64,000 nt of DNA, taken from Sphaerimonospora mesophila NBRC 14179 = JCM 3151. Its GTDB lineage: Bacteria > Actinomycetota > Actinomycetes > Streptosporangiales > Streptosporangiaceae. The notes beneath the pieces are model-generated. The model was not told the origin of the DNA, searched no databases, and worked only from the letters and a program-made list of their open reading frames with translations. This document shows positions 55,152 to 63,910 of this stretch, piece by piece; position 1 is the stretch's first letter; the number at the start of each line of letters is the position of its first letter. The stretch covers positions 62,001 to 126,000 of the forward strand of contig BCRI01000005.1 in the NCBI GenBank assembly GCA_001552515.1, given 5' to 3'. Position numbers and translations under genes: made by a program.

Positions 55152-55212
55152 AGATCGCCTCGGCCGATCGGCGTCGCGCGTCCGCATGCTCCGGAGGTCT
55201 CCGTACGCGTCC

Positions 55213-55345
55213 GTGCAAGATCACGAAAGCCGTCGGGGCTGGTCGGGAGGCATGGGTGCGAGCTTCTGCAAGATCACGGTCGGGAAAAGCGCAGGTCGGA
55301 GGATATGTGTGCGAGAATTCGCAAGATCACCGCGGAGGTGGGGAG
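55213..55345. repeat. 53-bp-phased triple-box element (copy C)
   Basis: Three boxes GCAAGATCACG/GCAAGATCACC with GATC at 55219, 55272 and 55325, exactly 53 bp apart, in the opposite orientation to copy B. CAGGTCGG (second unit) and CTGGTCGG (first unit) lie 20 bases from the start of GATC. The last box is followed by a G-rich tail as in copy A and overlaps the possible starts of the allantoinase gene. Confidence 0.9.
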
Positions 55346-56702
55346 GGTGGGCGGGGGCGTGTTCGACAGCGCCGGGGCCGACGTGGCTGAGATCGATGCC
55401 GACGAGTTCGACGTCGTGGTGAGATCGCGGCGGGTGGTGACGCCGGAGGGGGAGCGCGCGCTGGCGGTCGCCGTACGGGACGGGAGGATCGCCGCGCTGT
55501 ACGCTCACGACGAGGTGCCGGTCGCGCGGCGGCTGGTGGACCTCGGCGGCCTGGCGCTCCTGCCCGGCCTGGTGGACACCCACGTGCACGTCAACGAGCC
55601 CGGCCGGACCCACTGGGAGGGCTTCGACACGGCCACCCGGGCGGCGGCGGCCGGCGGGGTCACGACGATCGTCGACATGCCGCTCAACTCGCTGCCGCCC
55701 ACGGTCAGCGTCGCCGCCCTGGAGACCAAGCGGCGGGCGGCGCGGGGACGGTGCCACGTCGACGTCGGCTTCTGGGGCGGCGCGATCCCCGGGAACCTGG
55801 CCGAGCTGCGACCGCTGCACGAGGCCGGGGCGTTCGGGGTCAAGTGCTTCCTGTCCCCGTCGGGGGTGGCGGAGTTTGCCGCGCTCGACCGGGCCGGGCT
55901 GGCGGACGCGCTGGCCGAGGTGGCCTCCTTCGGCGGGCTGCTGATCGTCCACGCCGAGGATCCCGCGCTGCTCGCCGACCCGGACGGCCCGAAATATGCG
56001 GATTTTTTGCGATCTCGGCCGGAGGAGGCCGAGCGGCGGGCCGTCGAGCAGGTGATCGAGCTCGCCGCCGCGACCGGAGCCCGCGCCCACATCGTGCACG
56101 TGTCGGCCGCCGCCTGCCTGGAGCCGCTGCGCCGGGCCGGGGACGAGGGGGTGCGGATCACCGCCGAGACCTGTCCCCACTATCTGACGCTCACCGCCGA
56201 GGAGGTCGCCGGTCCCGCGTACAAGTGCTGCCCCCCGATCAGGGCGGCCGCCAACCGCGACGCCCTGTGGGAGGCGCTGGCCGAGGGTGTCCTCATCGGT
56301 GTCGTCTCCGATCACTCGCCGTCGCCGCCCGAGCTGAAGGCGGCGGACTTCGCCGCCGCGTGGGGCGGCATCTCCTCGCTGCAGCTCGGCCTGCCCGCCG
56401 TGTGGACCGAGGCACGTTCGCGTGGGCACGGCCTGCGTGAGATCGCCCGCTGGATGGCCGAGGGACCCGCCACGCTGGTCGGCCTGCCGTACAAGGGGGT
56501 GATCAGGGTCGGCGCCGACGCCGATCTCGTGGCCTTCGACCCCGACGCCGAGTTCACCGTCGACGCGGCGGCCCTCCATCACCGCAACCCGGTCACGCCC
56601 TATCACGGCCGTACGCTCTCCGGCGTCGTCCACACCACCTGGCTGCGCGGCGAGCCCGTCGATTTCCTTACCCCGCGCGGGCGATTCCTGGTCGGATCAT
56701 GA
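55305..56702 (+). CDS. allB: Allantoinase
   Basis: A 465-residue (or about 447 from GTG 55359) cyclic amidohydrolase that opens allantoin to allantoate. Metal ligands are in [17 protein letters not shown], the carbamylated Lys in [11 protein letters not shown], the His pair at HAED and HIVHVSAA, and Asp in SDHSP. The first 18 residues from ATG 55305 are encoded by the phased repeat and may not be translated; GTG 55338, 55347 or 55359 are alternatives. The stop overlaps the allantoicase gene (ATGA). Confidence 0.92.
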   Translation: MCARIRKITAEVGRVGGGVFDSAGADVAEIDADEFDVVVRSRRVVTPEGERALAVAVRDGRIAALYAHDEVPVARRLVDLGGLALLPGLVDTHVHVNEPGRTHWEGFDTATRAAAAGGVTTIVDMPLNSLPPTVSVAALETKRRAARGRCHVDVGFWGGAIPGNLAELRPLHEAGAFGVKCFLSPSGVAEFAALDRAGLADALAEVASFGGLLIVHAEDPALLADPDGPKYADFLRSRPEEAERRAVEQVIELAAATGARAHIVHVSAAACLEPLRRAGDEGVRITAETCPHYLTLTAEEVAGPAYKCCPPIRAAANRDALWEALAEGVLIGVVSDHSPSPPELKAADFAAAWGGISSLQLGLPAVWTEARSRGHGLREIARWMAEGPATLVGLPYKGVIRVGADADLVAFDPDAEFTVDAAALHHRNPVTPYHGRTLSGVVHTTWLRGEPVDFLTPRGRFLVGS

Positions 56703-57715
56703 GCACGGTTTTGGGAGGTTCGCGGCACGGAGTCGAGGTGAGCCCGTTCACCCGGCTGCCCGATCTCGCCCTGCGGACGTACGGCGGGGCGGTCGTCGCG
56801 GCCAGCGACGAGTCGTTCGCCGAGCGGGAGGCCCTGATCAGGCCGGGGCGGCCCGAGTTCCGGCCGCACACGTTCGGCCCGAAGGGGCAGGTCTACGACG
56901 GGTGGGAGACCCGGCGGCGGCGCGATCCCGGCCACGACTGGGCGATCGTACGGCTCGGCCTGCCCGGGATCATCCGGGGCGTGGTCGTCGACACGGCCTG
57001 GTTCAAGGGCAACCACCCGCCGTACGCCTCGGTGGAGGCGTGTGCAGCCGAGGGACATCCGGCGGTGGACGAGCTGACCGGGTGGGTGGAGATCGTGCCG
57101 AGGAGTCCGCTGACCGGCGACGCCGTACACGAGTTCCCGGTCGCCGATCCGCGCCGTTTCACGCACGTGCGGCTGAACGTCTTCCCCGACGGCGGCGTCG
57201 CCCGGCTGCGGGTGCACGGCGATGTGGTGCCCGACCGGGCGTTCCTGTACGGGCTCACCGTCGATCTCGCCGCCCTGGAGAACGGGGGGCGCGTCATCGC
57301 CTGCTCGGACGAGTTCTACTCGCCGCCGGGCAACGTCATCGCCCCGGGCCGGTCCAGGCATCAGGCCGAGGGGTGGGAGACCGCCCGGCGGCGGGACGGC
57401 GGCAACGACTGGCTCGTCGTGGCGCTCGCCGGCCCGGGTACGGTCGCCGTCGCCGAGTTGGACACCGCGAACCTGATCTACAACGCCCCGGGCGCGGCCT
57501 CGTTGCGGGGCATCGACGCGCGCGGCGCCTCGCTCGACGAGGCCGGCGCCTGGTTCCCGCTGCTGCCCAGGACGCGGCTGCAGCCCGACACACGGCACCG
57601 ATTCCGCCTGGACGACGAGCGTACGGTCACCCACGTGCGGCTCGACATCTATCCCGACGGCGGCCTCGCCCGCCTCCGTCTCCTCGGCACCCTGACGCCG
57701 CCCCCGCGCCTATGA
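56699..57715 (+). CDS. alc: Allantoicase
   Basis: A 338-residue allantoicase, hydrolysing allantoate to ureidoglycolate and urea. Two homologous jelly-roll halves are visible, each with a [15 protein letters not shown] or [15 protein letters not shown] motif, and the [10 protein letters not shown] block. The ATG overlaps the allB stop. It is the last gene of the purine-degradation run; no ureidoglycolase is adjacent. Confidence 0.93.
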   Translation: MSTVLGGSRHGVEVSPFTRLPDLALRTYGGAVVAASDESFAEREALIRPGRPEFRPHTFGPKGQVYDGWETRRRRDPGHDWAIVRLGLPGIIRGVVVDTAWFKGNHPPYASVEACAAEGHPAVDELTGWVEIVPRSPLTGDAVHEFPVADPRRFTHVRLNVFPDGGVARLRVHGDVVPDRAFLYGLTVDLAALENGGRVIACSDEFYSPPGNVIAPGRSRHQAEGWETARRRDGGNDWLVVALAGPGTVAVAELDTANLIYNAPGAASLRGIDARGASLDEAGAWFPLLPRTRLQPDTRHRFRLDDERTVTHVRLDIYPDGGLARLRLLGTLTPPPRL

Positions 57716-58048
57716 CGACCTGGGCTGGAAGAGCCTTGTTCGCGCAGGCGATCGAAGGCCGACGGCGGCGACCAGTACGATTTCGATCACCTAGAGTGAC
57801 ATCTATGCCATGGATGCGCAGTGCTATGCATCTATGAGGGAGCCCTCGCCGATGCTGCTGCCCCTGCTTCGCCGCGAAGGCCCTGGACCAGATGAGCCCG
57901 TACTGAGCCGAACCCGCCCCGCTCCCGGGCTGTTCGCCGCGGGGGTCCTCCTCGATCACGGGCTTGGAACCGACCCGTCGGCGGGTTTGACCTGAACGCG
58001 GATCTCGCCGTCTTGGAGAAACGGGGCGTTCTGATCGGCGGCGGAAGC
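57716..58048. other. Intergenic region without a supported gene
   Basis: A 333-bp gap between convergent alc and the AmiC-like gene. Short frames exist on both strands (for example 57810-57995 plus) but none has a convincing start, ribosome site or recognisable sequence. No strong hairpin was noticed. Confidence 0.5.
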
Positions 58049-59110
58049 TCACGTCATCGGTTCGAGCGCGCCGATGACGTCGAACTCGTAACCGCCCGCC
58101 GCGGCCAGGTAGACCGTCTGGTGAGTATGGCCGCCGGAGATCGTCATCGTGCCGCGCGGCCCCTCGTAGCCGACGCCCGTGGAATGCCGGACGATGTCGC
58201 TCAGCTCGGCCGACCTGGCCCGATCGCTCAACGCGGCCAGGGCCATGATGCCCTCGTAGCATGACTCCGCCGCATTGTTCAGGGGAGGGGCGCCGGGCCC
58301 GAAGCGCTCCACATAGGCCGACATGAGGTCGAGCGCGTCGGCGGTGGCGAGGGACTTGAAGTAGCCGGCCGCGACGAAGAGGTTCTCGGTGGCGTCCGCC
58401 CCACTCGCCAGGAGCATGTTCTCCTCCATGAGCGGCGTGAAGCGCACCATGCGCTCGTGCAGGCCCCGCCGGGCGAAGGCCCGGTTGAACTTCACCGCGT
58501 CGCTGCCGACCATGAGCATGAGGACTCCCTCGGCTCCACTGGCCTCCAGCCGGGGGAGCGTGGCCGCGAAGCTCGGGGTGCCGTACCGGACGTAGATCTC
58601 CTCGACCAGGTCGAGCCCGAACGCCCGGCAGTATTGGCGCACCACCCGGGCCGTGCGTCTCGGCCAGATGTAGTCGGAGCCGACGATCGCCCAGCGCCGC
58701 AGCCCCATGTTCCGCCGCAGCCAGCTCAGCGCCGGGCCCACCTGCAGCCCCGGGGTCTCCCCGGAGCAGAAGATGCCGCGGCGCGACTCGCCCCCCTCGT
58801 AGAGGGACGTGTAGACGTAGGGCACCCGGTCGGCGACGACGGAGGAGAGGTGCTCCCGGACGGTGGAGATGTGCCACCCGGTGATCGCGTCGATCCGTCC
58901 GGCGTCGAGCAGTCCGGCTATGCGCCCGCGCAGTTCGGCGGGCGGACCGCTCGCGTCGACGACCTCGATCGCGACCTCCCTGCCGAGGATGCCGCCGTTG
59001 TCGTTGAGATGGGCCGCGGCGAGATCGGCCACGGCCTCGCAGGAGGGCCCGAAGATGCCACCCGGCCCCCGCAGGGGAATGACCAGGCCGATCTGGTACC
59101 GCTTGGCCAC
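58049..59110 (-). CDS. AmiC/FmdD-like cytoplasmic amide- or urea-binding protein
   Basis: About 353 residues of the type I periplasmic-binding fold (Peripla_BP_5, urea/short-chain-amide class). It opens YQIGLVIPLRGPGGIFGPSC and contains SYLYEGGE-like and LNDNGGILGREV segments typical of AmiC. There is no signal peptide or lipobox, so it is probably an intracellular sensor rather than a transport protein. GTG 59110 with GGAGGTGG upstream on the coding strand. It is divergent from a MarR gene beside a formamidase and an AmiS/UreI channel, which supports short-amide sensing. AmiR is absent. Confidence 0.83.
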   Translation of the reverse strand: MAKRYQIGLVIPLRGPGGIFGPSCEAVADLAAAHLNDNGGILGREVAIEVVDASGPPAELRGRIAGLLDAGRIDAITGWHISTVREHLSSVVADRVPYVYTSLYEGGESRRGIFCSGETPGLQVGPALSWLRRNMGLRRWAIVGSDYIWPRRTARVVRQYCRAFGLDLVEEIYVRYGTPSFAATLPRLEASGAEGVLMLMVGSDAVKFNRAFARRGLHERMVRFTPLMEENMLLASGADATENLFVAAGYFKSLATADALDLMSAYVERFGPGAPPLNNAAESCYEGIMALAALSDRARSAELSDIVRHSTGVGYEGPRGTMTISGGHTHQTVYLAAAGGYEFDVIGALEPMT

Positions 59111-59202
59111 GGCACCACCTCCGTGTGGCTGTTGAGACAATGAACATCTCCATCTGGAAGTATCACCATTGGCAGAGGAACCTTCAAGGGAGGTGGCCGC
59201 GG

Positions 59203-59634
59203 ATGCGGACCGAACACGATGAGGCGACGCTTCGCGTCCTGCCGCTCGCGCTCAACCGCGTCGCCGCGCGGCTCAACACCGAAACCGGGCGGGCGCTCAC
59301 CGGGACCGGGCTCACGGTCGACCAGTGGCGGGTGCTGGACGTGCTGGCGGCGACGGAGGGGGCGGCGATGAGCGACATCGCCGCGGTGGCCGTCATCACG
59401 GGTCCGACGCTCACCCGGGCGGTGGACCGGCTGGTCGACCGGGCGCTGGTCTACCGCAATCTCGATCACGCCGACCGGCGCCGGGTGCTCGTACGGCTGA
59501 GCGAGCGCGGCGTGGAACTGCACCGGGAGCTCGCCCCGCGCGTCGCCGACGCCCTGGCCGCGTCCTTCCACGGGCTGGACGCCGAGGAGACCGCGCGGCT
59601 GCGCGTGCTGCTCGACCGTCTTGCCGGCGGGTAG
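59203..59634 (+). CDS. MarR-family regulator
   Basis: About 143 residues with a winged helix (WRVLDVLAATEGAAMSDIAA, then VITGPTLTRAVDRLVDRALV) and the wing DHADRRRVLVRL. ATG 59203 is chosen because GGGAGG precedes it; the frame is open 26 codons further upstream. It probably controls the divergent AmiC-like gene and the formamidase gene. Confidence 0.85.
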   Translation: MRTEHDEATLRVLPLALNRVAARLNTETGRALTGTGLTVDQWRVLDVLAATEGAAMSDIAAVAVITGPTLTRAVDRLVDRALVYRNLDHADRRRVLVRLSERGVELHRELAPRVADALAASFHGLDAEETARLRVLLDRLAGG

Positions 59635-59677
59635 CGGAGGTCGCGAATCGCCGGGGGAGAGGGCCAAATACACCCAC

Positions 59678-59705
59678 TTGACATATTTTCATGTGGAACT
59701 AATGT
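59678..59705 (+). promoter_or_regulatory. Promoter of the formamidase gene
   Basis: TTGACA (59678-59683) and TAATGT (59700-59705) are separated by 16 bp, close to the SigA/HrdB consensus. Transcription would start near 59712, which excludes the GTG at 59704 as the start of the formamidase. The spacer CATGTGGAA resembles CATCTGGAA at 59151-59159 in the AmiC-MarR intergenic region, a possible shared MarR operator. Confidence 0.7.
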
Positions 59706-59742
59706 GTCCCGTACCACACGCCCTCGCCCCCTGGAGGACACG

Positions 59743-60942
59743 TTGTCTGGTGTGGACTTCACCCGTTCGGGTGTCTCCCGTTTCCCCGATCGCGATCTCG
59801 GTGTCCCGCGCTACCGCTGTGAGGTCGGCGTACCGCTGGCCGAGCAGAAGTGGCTCGGACACAACCGGTGGCATCCGGACATCCCGCCCCTGCACGAGCT
59901 CGGGCCCGGCGACGAGGTGATCCTCGAGGCCGCCGGTTACGACGACTACCAGCTCAAGGACGTCGACGACGACCAGGACATCCATGACTTCGACCTGACC
60001 CGCACGCACCCCATCACGGGTCCGGTCAAGGTCGACGGCGCGGAGCCCGGCGACCTGCTGGTCGTGGACGTGCTCGACGTCCAGCCGCTCTCCGGCATCG
60101 GCTACTCCAACATCCTGCCCGGCATGGGCGGGCCGCTGGCCAGCTGGTTCCCCCGCGGGTTCAAGACCGTCTGGGACCTGCACGGGCTCTTCGCCACCAG
60201 CCGGCAGATCCCGGGAGTGGAGATCCCGGCGATCAGCCACCCCGGCGTCATCGGCGTCGCCCCGTCGCACGACCTGCTGCGGATCTGGAACGAGCGCGAG
60301 GACCCGCTGATCGAGGAGGGTAAGGCCGGCCCTCGTGAGGCGGCGATCCCCACCTCCGTGCTGCGCACCCTGGAGGGCGCGGAGTGGGAGCGCGTGGCCG
60401 CCACCGCCGCGCGCACCGTGCCGCCCCGGGAGAACGGCGGCAACCTCGACATCAAGAACCTCTCGCGCGGGTCGCGGGTGTACTTCCCGGTGTTCGTCGA
60501 GGGCGGGCTGTTCTCCGTCGGCGACTATCACTTCGCCGAAGGCGACGGTGAGATCACCTGGAACGCCATCGAGATGGACGGCATCGGCTGGTTCCGGTTC
60601 AACGTCCTCAAGGACGGGATGGCCAAGTACGGCATTCGCACGCCGATGCTCCGTCCCTCCCCGGTCGACCCCAACCTGGGCACCCGCTACCTGAGCTTCA
60701 CCGGCCTGTCCGCCCGGGGCAGGGAGCAGAAGTATCTCGACGCCACCGCCGCGGCCGTGGACGCCGTCGAGCAGGCGATCGAGTACCTCGGCAAGTTCGG
60801 ATACACCCCCGAGCAGGCGTACACGATCATCTCCGTGGCGCCGTGCGAGATGCACGTCGGCGGCATCGTCGACATCCCGAACGCGGCGGTGACGCTGAAG
60901 GTGCCGCTGGACATCTTCGACAAGGACATCCTGCCGACCTGA
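59743..60942 (+). CDS. fmdA: Formamidase/acetamidase
   Basis: About 399 residues of the FmdA_AmdA family, releasing ammonia from formamide or acetamide. Characteristic blocks are GHNRWHPDIPPLHELGPGDEV, DGAEPGDLLVVDVLDVQPL, GGNLDIKNLSRGSRVYFPVF and SVAPCEMHVGGIVDIPNAAV. TTG 59743 with GGAGG (59733-59737) is chosen; the promoter lies over the earlier in-frame GTG. It forms a unit with the channel gene downstream. Confidence 0.92.
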   Translation: MSGVDFTRSGVSRFPDRDLGVPRYRCEVGVPLAEQKWLGHNRWHPDIPPLHELGPGDEVILEAAGYDDYQLKDVDDDQDIHDFDLTRTHPITGPVKVDGAEPGDLLVVDVLDVQPLSGIGYSNILPGMGGPLASWFPRGFKTVWDLHGLFATSRQIPGVEIPAISHPGVIGVAPSHDLLRIWNEREDPLIEEGKAGPREAAIPTSVLRTLEGAEWERVAATAARTVPPRENGGNLDIKNLSRGSRVYFPVFVEGGLFSVGDYHFAEGDGEITWNAIEMDGIGWFRFNVLKDGMAKYGIRTPMLRPSPVDPNLGTRYLSFTGLSARGREQKYLDATAAAVDAVEQAIEYLGKFGYTPEQAYTIISVAPCEMHVGGIVDIPNAAVTLKVPLDIFDKDILPT

Positions 60943-61108
60943 TCCGTCACGTCGCGGTTGCCCATGGCCGTACGGCACGGGCACCCTTTGGTCAGCGCTT
61001 GGCCGCTACCGCGAACGCCGGGCCCGGCACCTGCTGCCGGGCCCGGCCCGTCTCCCGGTTTTTCCGGCCCCTCACGGGGCGCCCCCACGGAAAGAGAGTG
61101 AACCTGGC

Positions 61109-61720
61109 ATGAGCGACGTGGGACTGTTCTATGTCGGCGCGGTACTGATCATCAACGGCATCATGCTTCTCGGAAAGATCACGGATCGGGCGGCCGCCCC
61201 GCTCAACTTCTTCGTCGGCACGCTGCAGGTGGTGACGCCGACGTTCCTCATCATGACGGCGGGCGGGGACCGGGCGATCATCGCCGGAGCCGCCGGGATC
61301 TACCTGTTCGGCTTCACCTATCTGTGGGTGGGCATCAACTCCGCGACCGGCTGGCCGGGGGAGGGCCTCGGCTGGTTCTCGCTCTTCGTCGCCTTCGCCG
61401 CCGTGGGCTACGCCGCCTACACCTGGCAGACCGGCGGCCGGATCTTCGTGGTCATCTGGCTCGTCTGGGCGCTGCTGTGGTTCCTCTTCTTCCTCGTGCT
61501 GGCACTGGGCCGTACGGAGCTCACTCGCTTCACCGGATGGGTCGCGATCGCCGAGGGCGTGCTCACGGCGGCCGTTCCGGCCGGGCTCGCGCTCACCGGG
61601 CTCTGGCACGACTCGGCCGCTGCGGCCCTGGCCGCCGCCGTGCTCGCGGTCGTCGTGCTCGCCGTGCTGTGGTGGTGGACGACCCGCGCGCCCGGCACGC
61701 GTACGGAGGCCGCGGCATAG
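61109..61720 (+). CDS. AmiS/UreI-family amide or urea channel
   Basis: A 203-residue membrane protein with six or seven predicted helices, matching AmiS/UreI proton-gated urea or short-amide channels. The LFYVGAVLIINGIMLLGKI first helix and GFTYLWVGINSATGWPGEGLGWFS segment are typical. ATG start with AAAGAG upstream. It follows the formamidase by 166 bp and presumably admits its substrate. The last five codons lie in a 69-bp sequence repeated 1.5 kb downstream. Confidence 0.9.
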   Translation: MSDVGLFYVGAVLIINGIMLLGKITDRAAAPLNFFVGTLQVVTPTFLIMTAGGDRAIIAGAAGIYLFGFTYLWVGINSATGWPGEGLGWFSLFVAFAAVGYAAYTWQTGGRIFVVIWLVWALLWFLFFLVLALGRTELTRFTGWVAIAEGVLTAAVPAGLALTGLWHDSAAAALAAAVLAVVVLAVLWWWTTRAPGTRTEAAA

Positions 61721-61772
61721 GCCCACCCCGCGACGCCGTACGTGACTCGCCTGGACCCTCGTGAAGGACGAC
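61704..61772. repeat. 69-bp direct repeat, copy 1 (end of channel gene)
   Basis: Starts CGGAGGCCGCGGCATAG, covers the last codons and stop of the AmiS/UreI gene, and ends GAAGGACGAC. It is identical to 63246-63314 except for one base (T 61743, C 63285). The two copies bracket the first part of the toxin-immunity locus. Confidence 0.92.
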
Positions 61773-61849
61773 GTTTCTGGCAGGATCTTTCGCCATACCG
61801 GACCGGCAGATGTGGCGCAGGTATAGGGATCTGCGTAGACGGTGCCTGA

Positions 61850-62180
61850 GCTGCCACATATGTCCGTTGACGCTTTCGCCGCAATTCTGAGTCACCGAGC
61901 CGGTGACCGTGATGCCGTCCACGACCTGGGCGGGGATGACCTGCAAGGCCGTCACCCCTGGTTCGGAGGGGATGGTGCCGGTGTTGACGGTGGTCGTCTG
62001 CCGGGCCGACCATGGCGAGGCGACCTGTGCGGTGGTGCTGACCTGCCGGGAACGCCGGCGCACTCTCCAGTCGTTGGTCAGCTTCCCGGACGGAATCGTC
62101 ACGCCGGCCTGGGTTCCGGACACCGCATCATCGATCGGCGCCGGCCCGAATCGAGGCGAACCCTCCTGGTGGACTTGATC
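61850..62180 (-). pseudogene. Fragment of a secreted Rhs/YD-type toxin N-terminal region
   Basis: The minus strand reads AGVTIPSGKLTNDWRVRRRS, then ASPWSARQTTTVNTG and VTALQVIPAQVVDGITVTGS. This is the Ig-like region found in large actinobacterial Rhs/YD-repeat secreted proteins, usually N-terminal to the YD repeats. There is no start, no YD repeats follow, and it runs into unrelated sequence before the channel gene. It is a remnant, oriented opposite to the other toxin fragments here. Confidence 0.5.
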
Positions 62181-62298
62181 GGGTGCGGGTGTAACGGCCC
62201 TGGCATTGGCTGGTTTTCCACTGTCAATGGAATGCTTAGGATGAGATCCAGCCTGAGTATGCTGGAGCGCTGTAAAGATAGAGGATGAGATTTGTTTT

Positions 62299-62775
62299 AT
62301 GCCGAGATCGTTTGTCGAGTATAAAGCTCGCGGGTTTTGGGTAACAGATGCCTATCTCAGAATATGGCTCTTTCTGTTGTGTTCGGAGATCGATGCTCTC
62401 CGTGATGCGCAGGGGTGGTTGGCGGAGGCTCGCCAGGACTGGTCCCTGACGGCGACCAAGGATTGGTACCGCGCCTGGATCGATCCCGAACTCGACCTGT
62501 ATGTGGGCGACGACCCAGCCCGAATGGCGGAGCTGCTGAGGTTGGTCGATCGGGCAAAGGCACAGGCGCTGTCATATGGTGAACATATCCCCGGCGACGT
62601 GTTGGAGGCCTGCGGCTTTACCGAAGAAGTCTATCCGATTGACACCGAGCTGATAGCGATTTGCGGCGATGCTTTCACCCTGGTGCTGAAGGGCGAGATC
62701 ACCTGGGACGCCGCCACAGCCCCCACCTTGCCGGCCGAAGGCGGTGAAGTGCTGAGGCAGCGGCAGAACGACTGA
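62299..62775 (+). CDS. Hypothetical immunity-like protein
   Basis: A 158-residue acidic, Trp-rich protein (WLAEARQDWSLTATKDWYRAW) without a signal peptide or recognised domain. GC is lower than in the core genes. It lies between toxin fragments and just before a HINT-type tail, so an immunity role is the simplest reading, but no family was identified. ATG 62299 without a clear Shine-Dalgarno. Confidence 0.6.
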   Translation: MPRSFVEYKARGFWVTDAYLRIWLFLLCSEIDALRDAQGWLAEARQDWSLTATKDWYRAWIDPELDLYVGDDPARMAELLRLVDRAKAQALSYGEHIPGDVLEACGFTEEVYPIDTELIAICGDAFTLVLKGEITWDAATAPTLPAEGGEVLRQRQND

Positions 62776-62840
62776 GTCTTTCTCTCCGCGAAGCGGTCCG
62801 ACGCTCGGTGTCGGATGGCAGGGGACTGCCGGCCGCTAGG

Positions 62841-62918
62841 GCTCTCTACTATGTGCTCACGGGCAACCATGCGGTTCTCGTTCACAACGCTGGGCTAGGA
62901 TTCGCCGGTGGGCGATGA
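62841..62918 (+). pseudogene. Pretoxin/HINT tail fragment
   Basis: The plus strand reads ALYYVLTGNHAVLVHNAGLG and stops at 62916-62918. The string VLVHNAG is the conserved end of the HINT/pretoxin module that precedes the variable toxin tip in polymorphic toxins. Here the tip is absent. The frame is open upstream to about 62775 but has no family similarity. The stop overlaps the next immunity gene. Confidence 0.6.
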
Positions 62919-63195
62919 AATGACTCCTGAGCTGCGGCGCCACGATCTTGCGCGACGTGTCATCGCAGACTACCGTACAAGCAAGATCTCGCTGAAGCGA
63001 CTCATCGATGACCTCGACACCATCTGGAGTGATCTCGAAGCATCCGGCTGGCGTGACGAGTTCCGAGGCCATTGGTGGACGCTCGAACAGGTTTATGCTG
63101 TGGCGCTTGACCGCGAAGAGCTTAATCAGCTCCCTAGAGACGCTGTCGGCGATATCGAGGAAGCACTAAGAGGCCTTGAGGGCTTGTTGAGTTAA
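62908..63195 (+). CDS. Small immunity-like protein
   Basis: A 95-residue acidic, helical protein (KRLIDDLDTIWSDLEASGW, LEQVYAVALDREELNQL). GTG 62908, or ATG 62920 in frame. It overlaps the end of the HINT tail fragment, the position where the immunity gene of a polymorphic toxin is normally found. The family was not identified. Confidence 0.65.
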   Translation: MGDEMTPELRRHDLARRVIADYRTSKISLKRLIDDLDTIWSDLEASGWRDEFRGHWWTLEQVYAVALDREELNQLPRDAVGDIEEALRGLEGLLS

Positions 63196-63245
63196 CGCCA
63201 TATCGAGTGGGTCATCGTTTACAGTGCCCTCGCATCGAAAGCCTT

Positions 63246-63314
63246 CGGAGGCCGCGGCATAGGCCCACCCCGCGACGCCGTACGCGACTCGCCTGGACCC
63301 TCGTGAAGGACGAC
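63246..63314. repeat. 69-bp direct repeat, copy 2
   Basis: Second copy of the channel-gene end (see 61704-61772), with one mismatch. It carries five in-frame codons and a stop of the channel gene but no gene body, so it is an orphan duplicate. Immunity-like gene 63329-63673 begins 15 bp after it. Confidence 0.92.
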
Positions 63315-63328
63315 AATGACAACACGTG

Positions 63329-63673
63329 ATGTCCGAAGAAATGGATGAGGAACGCCGACAGTTGCTGAACGACCTGGTCAAGCTGCGAAAGCCGGTTTCG
63401 GAGCTTGTGGTTCTGCTGCGTGCGTACCCCTGGGATGTCGACCGTCCGCTTGTGGCCGTGTCGGCCGCGGACGTGGTGAGGGTCCTCGAATCCTATCTGT
63501 CCGATGAGATTTCGGCGGAAACGATATACGAGTGGGCCGACGCACTGGAGATGAGGGAAGACGTCCAGTGCGATGAGCGAGTTTCGGAATTCTTCACGGA
63601 AGCATCGACGCCAGAGCTTTTCGAACCCATATCGGGGGCGTTCGCCCGGCGATGGCTGAATTGTCTGCGGTGA
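63329..63673 (+). CDS. Hypothetical immunity-like protein
   Basis: A 114-residue acidic protein (SEEMDEERRQLLNDLVKLRK, LESYLSDEISAETIYEWADA). It resembles small helical immunity proteins of contact-dependent or polymorphic toxin systems, but no family was confirmed. Start ATG 63329 (a GTG overlaps one codon upstream). It sits directly before an Rhs core fragment. Confidence 0.65.
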   Translation: MSEEMDEERRQLLNDLVKLRKPVSELVVLLRAYPWDVDRPLVAVSAADVVRVLESYLSDEISAETIYEWADALEMREDVQCDERVSEFFTEASTPELFEPISGAFARRWLNCLR

Positions 63674-63678
63674 TTTCC

Positions 63679-63825
63679 GGCCTGGACTACCTGTCCGCCC
63701 GCTACTACGACCCAACTATAGCTAAGTTCGTCTCCACCGATCCCCTTCTCGATTTAGGTAAACCCCAATGGGTCAATCCCTATGCCTATGCTGGCAACAA
63801 CCCCATCGGATATTGGGGCGGTTGA
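63679..63825 (+). pseudogene. Rhs repeat-associated core fragment
   Basis: Forty-eight codons read GLDYLSARYYDPTIAKFVST, DPLL, then NPYAYAGNNPI before a TGA. This is the highly conserved Rhs core that marks the junction to the variable toxin tip. There is no upstream YD-repeat body, so it is a detached junction segment. The toxin tail follows in another frame. Confidence 0.8.
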
Positions 63826-63904
63826 GCGGGCTCAGCTCGAGGCAAACCTATCTCGTGCCAGCAAGATGCTAGACTATTCCGAAAAATACGTGCCGCGAAA
63901 GTGA
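63809..63904 (+). pseudogene. Toxin-tip tail in shifted frame
   Basis: In the frame entered near 63809 the sequence reads AVERAQLEANLSRASKMLDY and stops at 63902-63904, just before a start codon at 63911. A short conserved-looking tail abutting an immunity gene is expected for the end of a toxin domain, so most of the toxin has been deleted or shifted out of frame. The toxin class is not identifiable. Confidence 0.45.
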
Positions 63905-63910
63905 TGAGAA

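Noticed and set aside
53685-55345. CRISPR array
   Set aside because: Three boxes per cluster, boxes are only about 11-16 bases conserved, orientation inverts between clusters, parts of the spacers are also conserved, and no cas gene is nearby.
57810-57995. 61-codon plus-strand frame after allantoicase
   Set aside because: No ribosome site, no recognisable sequence and weak codon pattern.
61842-62288. 148-codon plus-strand frame before the first immunity-like gene
   Set aside because: It is antisense to the Rhs/YD-type fragment and has Gly/Asp/Arg shadow composition.
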